Shown here: positions 26,834 through 40,100 of the stretch, piece after piece
Layout of the letters: every line of letters starts with the position of its first letter
Position numbering within the stretch: position 1 is the stretch's first letter
Origin: Anastatus disparis
Lineage: Eukaryota > Arthropoda > Insecta > Hymenoptera > Eupelmidae
Length of the DNA stretch: 64,000 nucleotides
Direction: 5' to 3'
Assembly: GCA_017163975.1 (NCBI GenBank)
Contig: JAFFSR010000280.1
Location: 1,364,001 to 1,428,000, forward strand
The notes under the pieces: generated by a model
The model's input: the letters and a program-made list of their open reading frames with translations, nothing else
The model's database searches: none
What the model was told of the DNA's origin: nothing
Made by a program: the position numbers and the translations under genes

Positions 26834-27708
26834 CCCTGGTAGAACGTTAAGAGGTTTCACCCGTTAAGTTAATAACAATTAGCTAGAATCAGCAGCGAGA
26901 AATCAGGCACATTTCTAGCTGCTTTCTCGCTTAAAATCCGATAAAATATAAATTAAATTTAAAAATAAATTAAATATTTATTATCATAGTTAAACAACAT
27001 ATTAGATTATTTGAATATTTTAAATACTCATGTAGTGTAATTATCATTAAAATATTTTTAAAAATATTTACGCCTTTATTCTTAATCATAAAGGTTAGCA
27101 ATCATAAACGAATACATACATGTCAAAGCAGTATACTATATATCTATACGTGTATGTCGGAGTGGTGTATAGTACCATAATGCTATATTGAGCGCAACTG
27201 CTTGCGCATACGCTGTAGGTATAGTCTCGTGATTTCGCTGTTTGCATCTAGTCCGATTCACATTTTAAGGTTAATTTCCCCAATGGCATGCAGATAAATT
27301 ATTAAAAATGTTGTAAATCCATGTTTACATACTTCTAATATTATAGAATAAATTTTAAACATAGATGGATTTCCTCCATTTAAATCAAGTGCAGGATCAA
27401 TTTGGCCAACATTGTGTAAAATTTGTATGAAGGAAGATTTGAGTGATACATATGTACATATCGCGACGATCGTTTTGTCGGCAGAAGAATAAAAAGTATG
27501 CGCGCGCATACATACAACGCAATACATACATATGTATTGCTACTTGAATAGCGCCTTAGTTTCTGTGTATGCTGAAAGTTAACAGGTTTCTAGCTAAGAA
27601 CCTGTTAAAATGGTACCCATGGTTAGTGGTATTTCAGCTAATTTAAAGCTAATTTTTAACGGGTCTCGCTTATTTCTAGCTGGAAACCCGATAATATTTC
27701 TACCAAGG
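26834..27708. mobile_element. Longer element with CCCTGGTAGAA ends, copy C
   Basis: Starts CCCTGGTAGAACGTTAAGAG and ends with the complement of CCTTGGTAGAAATATTATCG. Sub-terminal TTTCTAGCTG and TCTCGCTTA words occur near both ends. The interior is composite, with a more complex segment at 27120-27540 that includes a 14-bp perfect palindrome TATGCGCGCGCATA at 27497-27510. An open frame there (minus strand, 27258-27527) has no family I recognise. Confidence 0.6.
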
Positions 27709-27709
27709 A

Positions 27710-30700
27710 AGTTAAGTATGAGTTTAAATTAAAATAAATCTTATTTTAATCTTATTGAATGTGCGATGCTAAACTTTTTAATATTTTATTATCATAACTT
27801 TAAAAAACTATAATATTTTTACTTTCAGTCATTTCCTCACAGGAATCACTCACGGACATTTGCTATACTACAGTACCACTCAGACACGAAAATTGCTTCT
27901 AATTAACATTTATTAAATATAAACTTTTTTATTTAAGTTTAAAATAATACTTACATCAGTTGAAGAATAAACAAATTAAAGCATATTGGTGTTACAATCA
28001 AATCAATAATAATAACAATCGAATTAAAACTAAAGATACATAAAAGTCATAATGTCCTCATTTATAATCACCTTGCGTAGAATCTGAAATAGAAACTTAA
28101 AAATTATCCGCATTAAAAACTGAAAATAAAATGTAAATTATTGAAGAGTCTCTGGAGAGGAGCCGAAGCATGCTCAAAATGTTGGACAGTAATTTTTCAA
28201 AGAAAAGTGAGGATGTTTAACAATCGTGGATTTTTCGGTAGAGGGAGAGGGACAACGAGATTGTTCGTCGATAATTAATTTGTTTTCCATTTTCAACAGA
28301 TTGCATTTTGAAATTTTCCATTTCTTTTATTTTTATTATTTTTATATGATTATTGATTTGAAATTTTGTTTCATATATCGTTAACAATACAATAATTTTT
28401 AAATTTATTAAAAAGCATTGCAGTAAAAAAAGTCATTAGTGATAAATTTTAGATTTAAAAAAATTTTTTCGTTTTTCATTTTTATTTTTCACTGATCATT
28501 GTTTAAAAAGAAATACAAATAATTAAAAGAATTTATAAAAAAGTTTTGAATTGAAAACTTTTAAAAGTGGATAAAAAACAGAAAAAATTATTTAAAATCT
28601 TATAAGCCACATAAAAAGTTAGTATTTTGTATTTATTTTAATTTGCTTTTTTGATTTTTATTGTGCGACTAGTAGAACCAGTGATAATACTGTTCAAAGG
28701 AGCACTTTTCATTAAAATTTCTTTTATTAATTTACGGTGGATATTGTATATTTGTTTTAAAATGAATATTAATTTTAAATTGATCAATTTCATATTGATA
28801 AGACCTTATATTAGTTGAAAAAATGAAAATGTAAATATCTTTCCATAAATAATAATGTTTCATAGTTTAACAATAATAATGAAGATATTTAGATATATTT
28901 CTTTTTTTTAGATCAAAAAAGCTATTGCATATATTATTGATTTATCCAATCCATCATTGTAAATTAATGAAAAGTGATTTGATTAAGAAATTAAAACTAT
29001 TCAATAATTAGAATTAATTGTTTTTTTTAAGGTTTCTTGACTGAAGAAACTACCAGCACAACAACAATTTATATAAATTAAAATAGATTACTTATTTCAC
29101 ATTACTTTTATTTGGACATTCAAGGATGCCTGAGTACTCAGCCATAAGTCAAAGTCATAGCGCGGAACAGTCAAGCGAAAAAAAACTAACTGTTTTTTAT
29201 ACGGCTTACAGAATTCCGAAGACGACGTGATTATGAAAATGTACAATGTAAAGAACAAAGTTATTAACATTTGTAAAGTAACGTTTATGCTATACAAAAA
29301 ATGTACTTTTACTTATATCAATATTTATTTTCTTTTTTAATGACTAACTCACAAAGTAAGTAATTAGCACTTTATATTTTAATTTATAATTATTTTGTGT
29401 TTTCTACATCCGCATATTTGAAAACTATTTAATTAACACATTTATATTATAGATAAAAATAAGAACATTGTTTTACTTACTAATTATAACGGTATTACAA
29501 AAGTATTTACTAATTGCATTCAATATATTTTATCAAAATTTAATTAATTTTTTTTTTCTACTCGAACTAAAATATATTTTGTAAAGATATTTTTATTAAC
29601 TAGAACAATACCTGTTATTACGATAAATAACGATTATTAACCATACCGTGAAATCCGTTTAAAGATGTAATGATGAAATCTTGAACCGTAAAACCTTGCT
29701 TACAAACTGTTTTTAAATTATTTAATAAATACACATGTAACTATCATTAAAAAAAACATAAAATATCTTGAAATCCAGGTATGAAAAAATCATAACCACC
29801 CACACAATTGCTTAAGAAAATGATCAAGAAACATCAAAATAATTCCCAAGGATGAAAAAAAAATTACATTCGAATGCTGGAACTTCATTTTTTCTTTTTT
29901 TGCAGTTCATGCCCTCTAGCCAAGGTGTACGTCGAGCGAAAAAGAAAGAAAAGATAAAAAAAAATTGGTAATGAAACATACAAAAGAGCAGCGAGATCTC
30001 GTGAACCTTTTTATTACCAATTGAACATCACGATGCCGATTTTAAACTTCTCACGTACCATCGGTGTATACAAAAAAGTACCTTCAAACATTACAAAAGA
30101 CTAGAGTGAAATAATGCAAGAATATCAAAGGCTCATAGTCGGATGCTTCATGATTGCACGCTAAAATTATAAGAATGATGATCGGTTTGAATTTAGATTT
30201 TTTCTGTTCGCTTGTTTTGAATTCTAATGATAAAATATCATCACGCTTTTGGAGCTAATATCCAAGAATAATACGTGATTATTGGATAATAAATGTACAA
30301 CCAGCCTTTTTTCAAATTATTTTTATAGAAATAAGTTAAAACCAATATTTTTTCTTTGTATTGCGTACGAACAAACATTAAATTTAAAAGTTATGTTTAT
30401 ATTGTAATATAAATGGCAATAAATCAAGCTAAATTTTATATATTAAACTGTGAAACATAACAGATAAAATAAGATGTTTACAGGAACGAAAATTCTTCAA
30501 TTTAATGGTTGTTTAGAAATCATGTAATAATCTTTCTATGTATATATCAAGTAAAACAATGCATAATAAGTACCAGCGAATATATCAAACACCTTATTTA
30601 TCTTTCAGAAAAATAATTGTACTCCATACAAATATAGAAGAACAAAAGGTAAGCTCAAAAACGCATTCACCTGATTTTAATAATGCTCATTTATTAAAAA

Positions 30701-33440
30701 GGTAATATGTTAAAATTTCATTAAATATTAATAATAGATTATAAAAATCTAATTGATTATATAATAAAACATTTTAGAAAAAGGAATTTCCCTATAATTT
30801 AGTTGATGAAAAATTTCTCAATATTGCTAATATTTTCTAGAGTATAAGTAATAAGCTTAAAAATTTTTGCTCAAACTAATGGAAGAAGAACAACAGCGTA
30901 TTATAACAACGAATGTAGGTTAAATTGCGGGTTCACCAAGCTACCTCGATAGCAGCTCATTAGCTTAATCTAACTATACATTTATAATATAGAAAGAACA
31001 CGCGGTCACTTTGATATACTTGAGCGTGAGAAAGGTGGGCGGGTATACGTGCATTTTAAGCTTGAATGAACCTATTGATGACTTTTCTTTTCTTTAAATG
31101 CGTTCCTTACTTGTACATGTTATTTATTATCATTTTTAATCTTCTTTTTCTTTTCATTTTATAATTAATACAAATGATACAATTTATTTAATAAAAATAA
31201 TGTAAGCTGAAATAAATAGAAATTTCATTAGATTTAAAAAATAACATTAAAGGTTGAATTTCAAGGTAAGTAGAAACAGCCGGCTCGCGACAGACCGCAG
31301 TGTGTTACGCATTTGTGAGATAATAATTTTAGATATAACCAAAATCTATCAAATAATAATCTAGTTACAAAATATAATTAAGCAATAGAAAAGGTGCTTG
31401 TTTTGAAATTCTAAAATTTTTTATTACTTTGTAATAATTCTTATATGAACTTTATTTTTTAAAACTAAAAACATTTTTGAAAAAATTTAATTTTTAACAG
31501 TAAAAATATTCAAATAAAAAATGTTCACTTCGTTTATCTTTCCCCATATCGAGTAGAGTTTAATAAAAATACAAAAGAAATGCTTCGTGTTTAAATAGTT
31601 TAAATAGTTCTTTTAATTAAATTAAAAAGAAAACAACAACAAGACGATTGAAAGTTGACGTATTGTCAATGGAATTTTATATCAAACTTTACGTATGTTT
31701 TTTTTTCAAAGTAACGAATTCGTGTCAGTGATCTATCGCTCATAAAAATCAACATGCATCACTATCGTTTGATCATTAATCACTCTCAATATACTTTACA
31801 ATCATCTATCCATAATGGCTGAATGGCTTTTTAAGACTTCATTTCTAACCTGTTAGAATAAATGTGTATACTGACATGATTAATGAATATTGTAAGTATC
31901 ATTATGAAGTGTTGTTATAAGCTTTTATACTCTTTTTTCATATAATGTAAGGTAAAAAAGTGAGTTATATACGTTGTTACTTCATAGAAATTAGTTATTA
32001 TAAATGCATAAACAGAATTTAAAATGCGTTGCATTTCTGGTGAAACAATAAAATATAATAATCAGTGTCTTTATTTTTTTTATTACAAATCAATTGATTT
32101 TTATATTGCGTGTTAATTATACTTTTGAAAAATTAAATATTTTTAGACAGAAAAAATATATGAGGTATGAGAAAATTCAAAATCATCTATATAACAATAC
32201 ACATAAACAGTTAATGATAAATATAAGCAATTTTGAAAATTTGTAATTTAATTGATTACTTGTCAATATGGAAGATACCAGATTTAATCAAATAAAGTTT
32301 ACCTGAAGATTATTGTGTTGGATATGCTAATTTAAAATAAAACATTTATTATAAACATATATTATGATGAAATATTTTTAAACTAATGATAGATTTAATT
32401 ATTTATTCTTGCTTATCTTTAATTATGTTATTTTATGGAGTATGATTAATAGTGAAATCAATTAACTGATATTGAAAATAATTTATAAATAATTTGTATT
32501 TTAAACGTAACGTTAAATTATCTATTATTGAAAGAGGAAATACGATATAATTAACTTTTGACTCAGCTTAGGTAAAATTGCATTTTATGCAACGCAATCA
32601 AATTCTTAACCTACAATTTCACACAATTGATGTAAAAAGATATCGTACGATACAAGTGTATCCAAATTATAAACACTCGTGCAATTGATATGCATGAATA
32701 TTTCTAATTTACTATCATCGAAACACTATTATCGAAAAGTACTATATATTTAATTCATATAAAATATTTTATTTTTTCTCACTAATACTTTTTTCACTAA
32801 CGTAAATATACTTACCGAAATTTTCGTATGTACTTATAACAGTCAAACCAGCCACTTCTCATCCTGAAATAGTCAATGTGATATTGTACTTGATGATATT
32901 ACTTTCTTGAAATTATTTTATCTGATAAAATAAATTATATTTTTATTTTATGGGTAGCCAGGGGAAAAAATAAAGCAAACATACACATGCTGTAAAATCT
33001 AAACTAATTGTAAATAAAAGAGTATTAATTATTTTTATCTTTATAAATATTAATATTGTTTTAGCCGAAATCTTTATTTTTCGTAATATAATAAGTAAGC
33101 ACACACGAGACTTGTAAGTACTTGTAAAAACCAATAATTATATTTATTAAAACATTAATTTATATATTAATTTAAAAAAAATATTAAGTATGCCTCATAC
33201 GTACTTGAAAAAAAGATTAGCGAAATATAATAAACATAAAATCTACTTTTACTTAAGGCACAATAATTTTCACGTCAGCTTTGGATCTTATTATACAAAT
33301 TACTAGAATTTAATTAAATTATATACTGATAAATAGTTATAATATTCAGTATAAATTATATAAGTCTGTCAAAAATTTCGAAGTATAATTTTCAATAAAA
33401 ATAAGTTTGAAAATGCAAATCTAAAAGTTAATATAAGTAT
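27710..33440. other. A+T-rich intergenic DNA, no gene seen
   Basis: Two denser spots: 28140-28275 (GAGGAGCCGAAGCATGCTC ... GGTAGAGGGAGAGGG) and 29880-30070, where a good polypyrimidine-AG (TTTTTTTGCAG, 29894-29904) precedes a short open stretch. Neither gives a recognisable exon. 32661-32750 is a diverged relative of the palindrome at 50005. Confidence 0.55.
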
Positions 33441-33448
33441 TATTGTTT

Positions 33449-33650
33449 GAGGCCTCAGTGGCTCACTTGGCAGAGCGACGGATTCGTAATTTTGAGGTCC
33501 CGAGTTCGAATCCCGCTCTCGGCCGATTGATACACGCACCACTGTACGTTACATGTGTTTTGTTTACAAACACACTGATGATCTCCGTCGCTTATTAGCA
33601 TCGAAGTAATAGCATAAATACAGCGACGTTAATTAAATAAAAAAAAATAA
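33449..33650 (+). mobile_element. tRNA-derived SINE, copy 2
   Basis: The head GAGGCCTCAGTGGCTCACTT gives the A box. The B box is GAGTTCGAATCCCGCTCTCG, and the acceptor-stem halves GCC...GGC still match. Body and A-rich tail are as in the other two copies. It lies about 330 bp past the stop codon of the cuticle gene, in the opposite orientation, and beyond the likely polyadenylation site. Confidence 0.87.
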
Positions 33651-33977
33651 ATTACTTCTTGTAATGAATTAAAAATTGTTTCTTTAAATAATTTGTCGAA
33701 TTCAATTCGAAATTGAATTTTTTTTTTAAATAAACAAAAATAATATGAACTTTAAAGGAAACATTCATACGTAACATACATATATAGACTCAAACTATTT
33801 TGTAGAAAAAAAATTTATTATCGGCCTAAATTATGTACAGGTATTTAACGCAATAGTCGTATGGTAAAGGGACGCGGAATTATTTAGCGGTCATCCACGC
33901 CGAGATCACCCATCATCTATCCTTCGAGTTCCATTTATCGTCATTTGTATTTTTTTTTCATTTATTAATTTTTTCAA
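33651..33977. other. 3' flank and probable 3' UTR of the cuticle gene
   Basis: Non-coding. It holds the minus-strand AATAAA signals at 33966-33961 and 33819-33814; the remainder is A+T-rich. Confidence 0.5.
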
Positions 33978-34192
33978 TTAATATTGTTGTTGATAGCTTT
34001 GTGGTGCACCAGGATAAGACTGGGGCTGTTGGTAAGCTTGTGGTTGTTGGTATGGTTGATAAGAACGAGCAGCTGGTTGTGGAGCAAAACCTTGTGGTGC
34101 ACCTGGATAAGAAGCTGGTCCTGGATAAGCTGTCCTTGGAATAGCTGCGCTTGGTTGGTATTGACCTGGTTGGGGTCCTGGTTGATATTGGC
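33978..34192 (-). CDS. Cuticle gene coding exon 3 (Gln/Tyr/Pro-rich tail and stop)
   Basis: The acceptor TTTTTACAG lies just upstream, at 34201-34193. The first two bases complete a Gly codon split by the intron, then 70 codons run to TAA at 33978-33980. The peptide repeats Gln-Pro, Tyr-Gln and SYPGAPQ units and ends in QQQY. Polyadenylation signals on the minus strand are AATAAA at 33966-33961, almost touching the stop, and another at 33819-33814. The second seems the more natural end of the 3' UTR. Confidence 0.88.
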
Positions 34193-37100
34193 CTGTAAAA
34201 ATTTTATAAATGTATTAAGTTTTGCTTTAATTAATTTCATATGGATGGTTTTTATTTTAATTTTTAAAAATTAAATTTATTAAAATATCTTTCGTTTCAT
34301 TCATAAAAACAAATTTAAATCCATTCATTCATAGCTTTTTATGAATTAAAATATTTTAGGGATAGATTTAAGTGCAGTAAATTAATTAACATTATTTCAA
34401 AATAATCTAATAGTATAATAATAAAAAAAGTTCATTCAACATCCTTTGTGAAAAAATGAAAATAATCATACAAAAAATGAAATATAAAGTTTTAAATAAG
34501 TAGAAACAGTCGGACTGAGTCAGACAAATTATGCTATACAGTATAAGCTCAAGTAATAAAAATATATATAAAACAAAAATTTACTATTTGATTACATAAA
34601 TTAACTAACAAATCAATTTTCAATGTTTTTAATCATTTGATGAAATAAAAATATATTATTTTTGAACGAAATAAAAATCAAGTTAACTTATTAAGCTCTT
34701 TAAATTTAAAAATTTCAATTAATTAGGAAAAGATTAAGTACCAATATAATTATAGTTAAAAGATTTATAAGAAATTAGCAAACAATAAGATAAATGGTAA
34801 ATCCTTTGAAAAACAAAAAAAAAAGCAAAGTTAAATAAATTGACAGGTGTTGCGTGTCCCTACGCTAAAAGCTAATGCGCGGCTAATATTTCTTAATGGG
34901 CATTTACTAGGCAACCAATGTATAATACAGCTCGTTTTGTGCTGAGCAAAATTTTATGGCTAACCTGCGGATACTTGATATGTTTGTCTACCGTTGAAAA
35001 ATGATTACTGCTATAAATTAGAACGTAATTGCTTTACACGATTTACGATTGATCGTTTAATTGTTGTAACTTAATTTTCTGCAATCAACTTTAAATTGTA
35101 TTCATAATTAAAAACAAAATTTTAAAATTCACATTAATTGATAAAATAGTGTGAAAGTAATGCAAATTTGATTAATTACTTCTGAATGAAAAAAAATTTC
35201 TTTACAAAATATATAATAATATGTACGTATTAAAATTGTTTTGCAGTATATGAATATTTAAGTACAGGCTTAGAGCAACCATTAATTATATTCATAAAAC
35301 AATTATCGAGAATTCATTATATAACGAAAATGTATTTGAATAATTTTACAAATTATGTAAAATTATTACTCCGACCTATAATTTTAACCTGCTAAAATTG
35401 TTGAATAATCTAAGTTGCATGGTTCACGTAAAAATAAAAAAATTTTTTATTAATAATTTGATTTTTTTCTAATTTCAATCGAATATTGTTGTCAAAATAA
35501 TGAAAAATTATATTAATATACAAATTAACAGCAGTTGCATAACATCGAATAGAAAATGAAATCTTATTTGAATATGTAATCCGCTTATAACATGTAACAA
35601 TGTACAAGACACTTCATGGTTTTCTAAAATTATATAAATTATTACCTTCGACTATTTATTATTCTGCAACAAGAGATTCTTTGATTTTCCGCATTAAAAG
35701 TGAAGGATGACGATATCGACCTACATTCGTAACTTTTCCCCTTTTTACAATCGATCATCATCACCCATAACTTGCAATCAAAGAATTCTCTCTTTGCTAT
35801 TTTTTTTATTCTTATCGGATTATATATGTGTATAAGTAATCATTGAACCTACAACTCAATAGACCGATCAATAAGTATCGAGAAACCGGTTTTCGCTTCA
35901 GTGCCTTGCTTAATACGCTACCGGTACTTGCGAATTTTACTTTACTATTTTTTTTTTAATTTTACTTTCATTCTTGTCTCGCGTATTACAAGAATACAAC
36001 AAGATGATAGCTCGAGGCAAAATCGGTTCGTGACTTAAGCGACACGTGACGATTATCTGCTTCCGTGATATAAATTTTTGTTCTTTTGTATTATCTTTTT
36101 TTTTCTCACATTGGAAAATTTACATGAACTTCAGTTTTCAATACTTGGAATGCATTTTACGGCGTGTAATTATTTTGACCTTCATCACTGACGGAGAAAT
36201 GTAATAACGTGATGATGTACTTTTACGGAATTATTGAAGGTTACTGTAACATGAGTAATATTTATTCGTATTTTTTTTAAGATACAAAGAACGTTTTCGA
36301 TATTTATTTTGAATACTGTCGCCAAGATTAAAATAAAATTGAAAAAGAAATAAAAAATGTGAACTTTAATGATTGATCTTGTATTGGGAAAAAATAAAGA
36401 ATTAACAAATTGAATAATACTGAAAAGAAATGTATGCACTCATCGCGGATACTATTTATGGATACTGAATGCGTCGAAAAAAATGTGGACATTAGAATGT
36501 AATAATATGACTCGACAAAAATGTTAATCTTGATTTTACGATTTTCATTACCTTTCTCAACTATAATTAACATGCAATTTCTTTTTTTATATATTACGGT
36601 GAGTAGAATGTCAGTCAGCCCCTTCAGGATATCACAATAGATTTGCAATTTTTCATTCGAAAATCTTTATTAGTCTGTATTATCTCGCTTATTTTCGTAA
36701 TATATAATAATCGATCGATTTATTTAAAAATATCAAAGTTAATATGTACATTTGATATTCATGCCGAGAGTTAAATGTATTATTATTGTAATACTGTCAC
36801 AATTCAAAATTTTCATCTGTATGAATAATAATTATAGTTTAATAAATAAGAGCTATTCAACTGCATGTATTTAATAATTTCAAAAATGATTATAAAACAG
36901 AAGTTAAAAATAATGTAAAACTTTCTGAAAAAAAGATATGACTAGACGATTATTTGTGTTAAAGATTTTTTATGTTGTATTATTAGGAAGACGGCGACTA
37001 AGAATTTAATTCGATTATCTTTTAACGAATCTAAATGTTATGAAAAAAAATCTTATATTCTATATTTAATTTATCTGCTAATCAATTTTAATCAACTGAT

Positions 37101-40100
37101 ACTTGTCAACGAACTAAGAACTGTGTGGTACGGTTACAGACTCCCAACTCAAAAGTAACCGTGAAATCAATGTAAGGTCACTGTGTATATGATTTACAAC
37201 ATCTCCTTGCATCAGCTTACGAAAACAAGGTCTATAATATTTCTTAACGATTCATACCCTGGTCTAAACATTTTTTTATACTAGTAAAAAATGACCTTTT
37301 TAAATAACAATAGATATTACTATTACGACATCAAAGAGCCAGAATTGAATTGCACAAATAAAAATGAAGACCTACGAAGGTTTATTAATGTTTTCATTAG
37401 TTAATACTGACCTTGTCCCTCGCCGGAATATTCTTCAGCACCACCGTATTTGAAAGCTCTAGCTTCGGCTTCAGCCAATTCTTGAAGCCTGGCAGCCTTA
37501 AGAGCAGCTACTTCAGGGGTATCAACAACGGTTCCATCTTCAGCCAAAGGAGCGGGTACGAAAGGAGCTTTAGCACCAACTGGACCTTGGAAAGATTTAG
37601 GTTCAGGGGCGAAATGAGCTTGTTGATGATAAGCTGGAGCTGGAGCTTGATGTCTGAATTGAACTGGGGCTGGTGCTGGAGCTGGTTGATAATGAACAGA
37701 TGGTGAAGCTGGGTAACTAGCTTGACTGTATGGAGCAGCAGCAGCAGGTTGTGGCTGGTAAGCGAATCCTTGTCGTGGAGCACTAGAGAATCCTGGATTG
37801 TAAGCACCAGATTCTTGAGATTTGTCTTCAGCAGCACGAGCAGCTGCACGAGCAAATTCAGCGAAATGAGCAGCTTTAGCTTGAGCTACTTCAGGCGTAT
37901 CAACAACAGTGCCATCTTGACCAGTTGGTGCTGGTGGTCCAAAACTAGCTGGAGCACCAGGATGAGCACCAGGATAAGCACCTGGAGCACCTGGGAATTG
38001 TGCTTGAATAGCGACTACTGCGCAGGAGAGGAGTATCTAAAATATTGGAAAATAATTTTTTATTTTGATATTCAAAACTAATTATTATTTAAATATTACT
38101 AAACTTGCGATACTACTAATATTAAATAATAAATATAGCGTTTCATATTCTTCTTCATATATGACGCACTCATTATTAGTTTTTATGCAAATAAAGGATT
38201 GTGCGTTTAATTTGAATATTTAGACAATCAGGCAAAGAAGTAAAAAAATTAAATCTCCATAAAATTTTTTCCTGACATTTTATAAACATATTCTTACACA
38301 TTATAAGGTCAAGTGATCAATTAAGGTTGCTGTGAATGACCGAATCAAACGACACTGCATTCTTTGATTAAAAACTGATAAAAGCATAGAATGTATTATT
38401 ATTTTTTTTAATTTAGCTATTCATGTTTTAGAATTGTTAAGAAACTTGAAAGTAGTTAATCAAGTTTCATATGCATTATAATTTAGTTTCTTTTACAAGG
38501 TTCTAAAAACTAGTTACTACTATAGGCTTTCCCTATTTCGATAATTTGGTAATTGATCTAACCACTTAGTGATGCAGTTGTCGTGTTCAATTTCGTTATA
38601 TCAACACAAAATTATAACACTGTAAAGTATGTCAGAATTTCAATCTATTTCAATACAAAAATTTAAAAAAACTTCAATTATCAGTAAAATCTATGATTAA
38701 TTATAGATTACACGATATCATGTTGATCATAATATTACAAACAACTATTTTGATTTTTTAACATATTCACAATGAAATCTGTACAATCGAAATGAATTCT
38801 ATTAACTCAAAATGAGAATATATTAAATTAAAATAACTATCTTTGAATCAACAGGTTTCATTACAGCGCAAGTGGATTAGACCTATTTTACTTTTGAATA
38901 CACAATCAACACGATTTGAAACGGATCTAATTGATTATGTTATCATGAATATGACATACTAATTAAAAAAAGTAATAATTTTGTAACACCCTACATTCTA
39001 TTATATGTAATACACAAGTATCCAAACCTAATATTAAACTATAACATATAAATATACCTTACATATTAAAATTTTATTATAATTTCATATTTAACACTAC
39101 ACTAATTCAACGATCGCATTATCATTAAATGTATTTAATTATCTCACCTATCGTGGTAGAAATATTATGAAAACTTTTCTTTGACACCTATCATTATGGA
39201 TTACTTCACAAATATTGTCTATTTAATGCCGTAGGCGAGACAAAAGAACTACCTTTACGATAGTCAACGATTTGATAAACGAATTGTAACCAAAAGTCAC
39301 GTCTCTTTTCAATAGGCATATATACGTAGGCGTTTTATTTTTATATTTATGCGTACAAAGATACATTATATGTCAATTGTTTTTAATAGAGTTACTTTGG
39401 CAATTGTCCTTTTGTTTTATGAAAACAAACGACTTTAACGCGCCATATTTTATATGTATCTAAAACTGTTACTAGAACGGCACTGATATGATAATGCTAT
39501 ATTATAGCTATAATTTTATATGGTAATAATTTAATTTCTGAAGGGTGATTTTTAAAAATTTGAATTATAATACGTGTTATTGTTATTAATAAAAATTAAT
39601 TTATGCACTTATTCGTACAGTTTAGTATTGAATAAAATCATAAAACTTTAATTTTTCAAATAATGATTTTGATAAAAAAATGTTCAATATTATTTTATTT
39701 AAAATACACAGAATTATTTAAGGTTTGGTTACTAAATAGGAAGAAAAAATTTCTTTTTATAACTTTTATCATACTAGGTGTGTGTGTGTGTGTATTAGTA
39801 CGTGCATTAATGTTCCACGAAATCTAAAAGTAGGTATTTTGTAATCCCTTTCTTTTGGTGTATAAATCGTGCTACTGATACATTTTAAAAATGTAATCTC
39901 TTTGTAACCGCCAAGTTGTTCAGATAATCAATTGCATAATCTATTTCTTTTACATTGGGAAACCACCTGAGTCATTCAATCTTGTTTTTAATTAATTCAC
40001 TAAAATTTTTTAACGCCCTCTTAAAATGTTCAACATATAAAAAAAAACCTTTGAAAGTAAAGGTTAACATTTCATTTTTATACATGCTTAATGAACATTC

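Noticed and set aside
29894..29960. Exon after a strong polypyrimidine-AG
   Set aside because: The open stretch is very short, Lys-rich and has no partner exon in either direction.
33449..33522. Possible true tRNA gene with CAT anticodon
   Set aside because: The head is followed by a conserved body and A tail shared with two other copies, so it is a SINE; stems also carry mismatches.
33984..34274. Plus-strand frame opposite cuticle exon 3
   Set aside because: Same reason: complement of the Gln/Pro/Tyr-rich exon, with no start context.
37413..38081. Long plus-strand open frames rich in Trp and Ser opposite the cuticle exon
   Set aside because: They are the complement of repetitive GCT/CCA/CAA codons. 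The minus-strand frame has signal peptide, splice sites and protein repeats.
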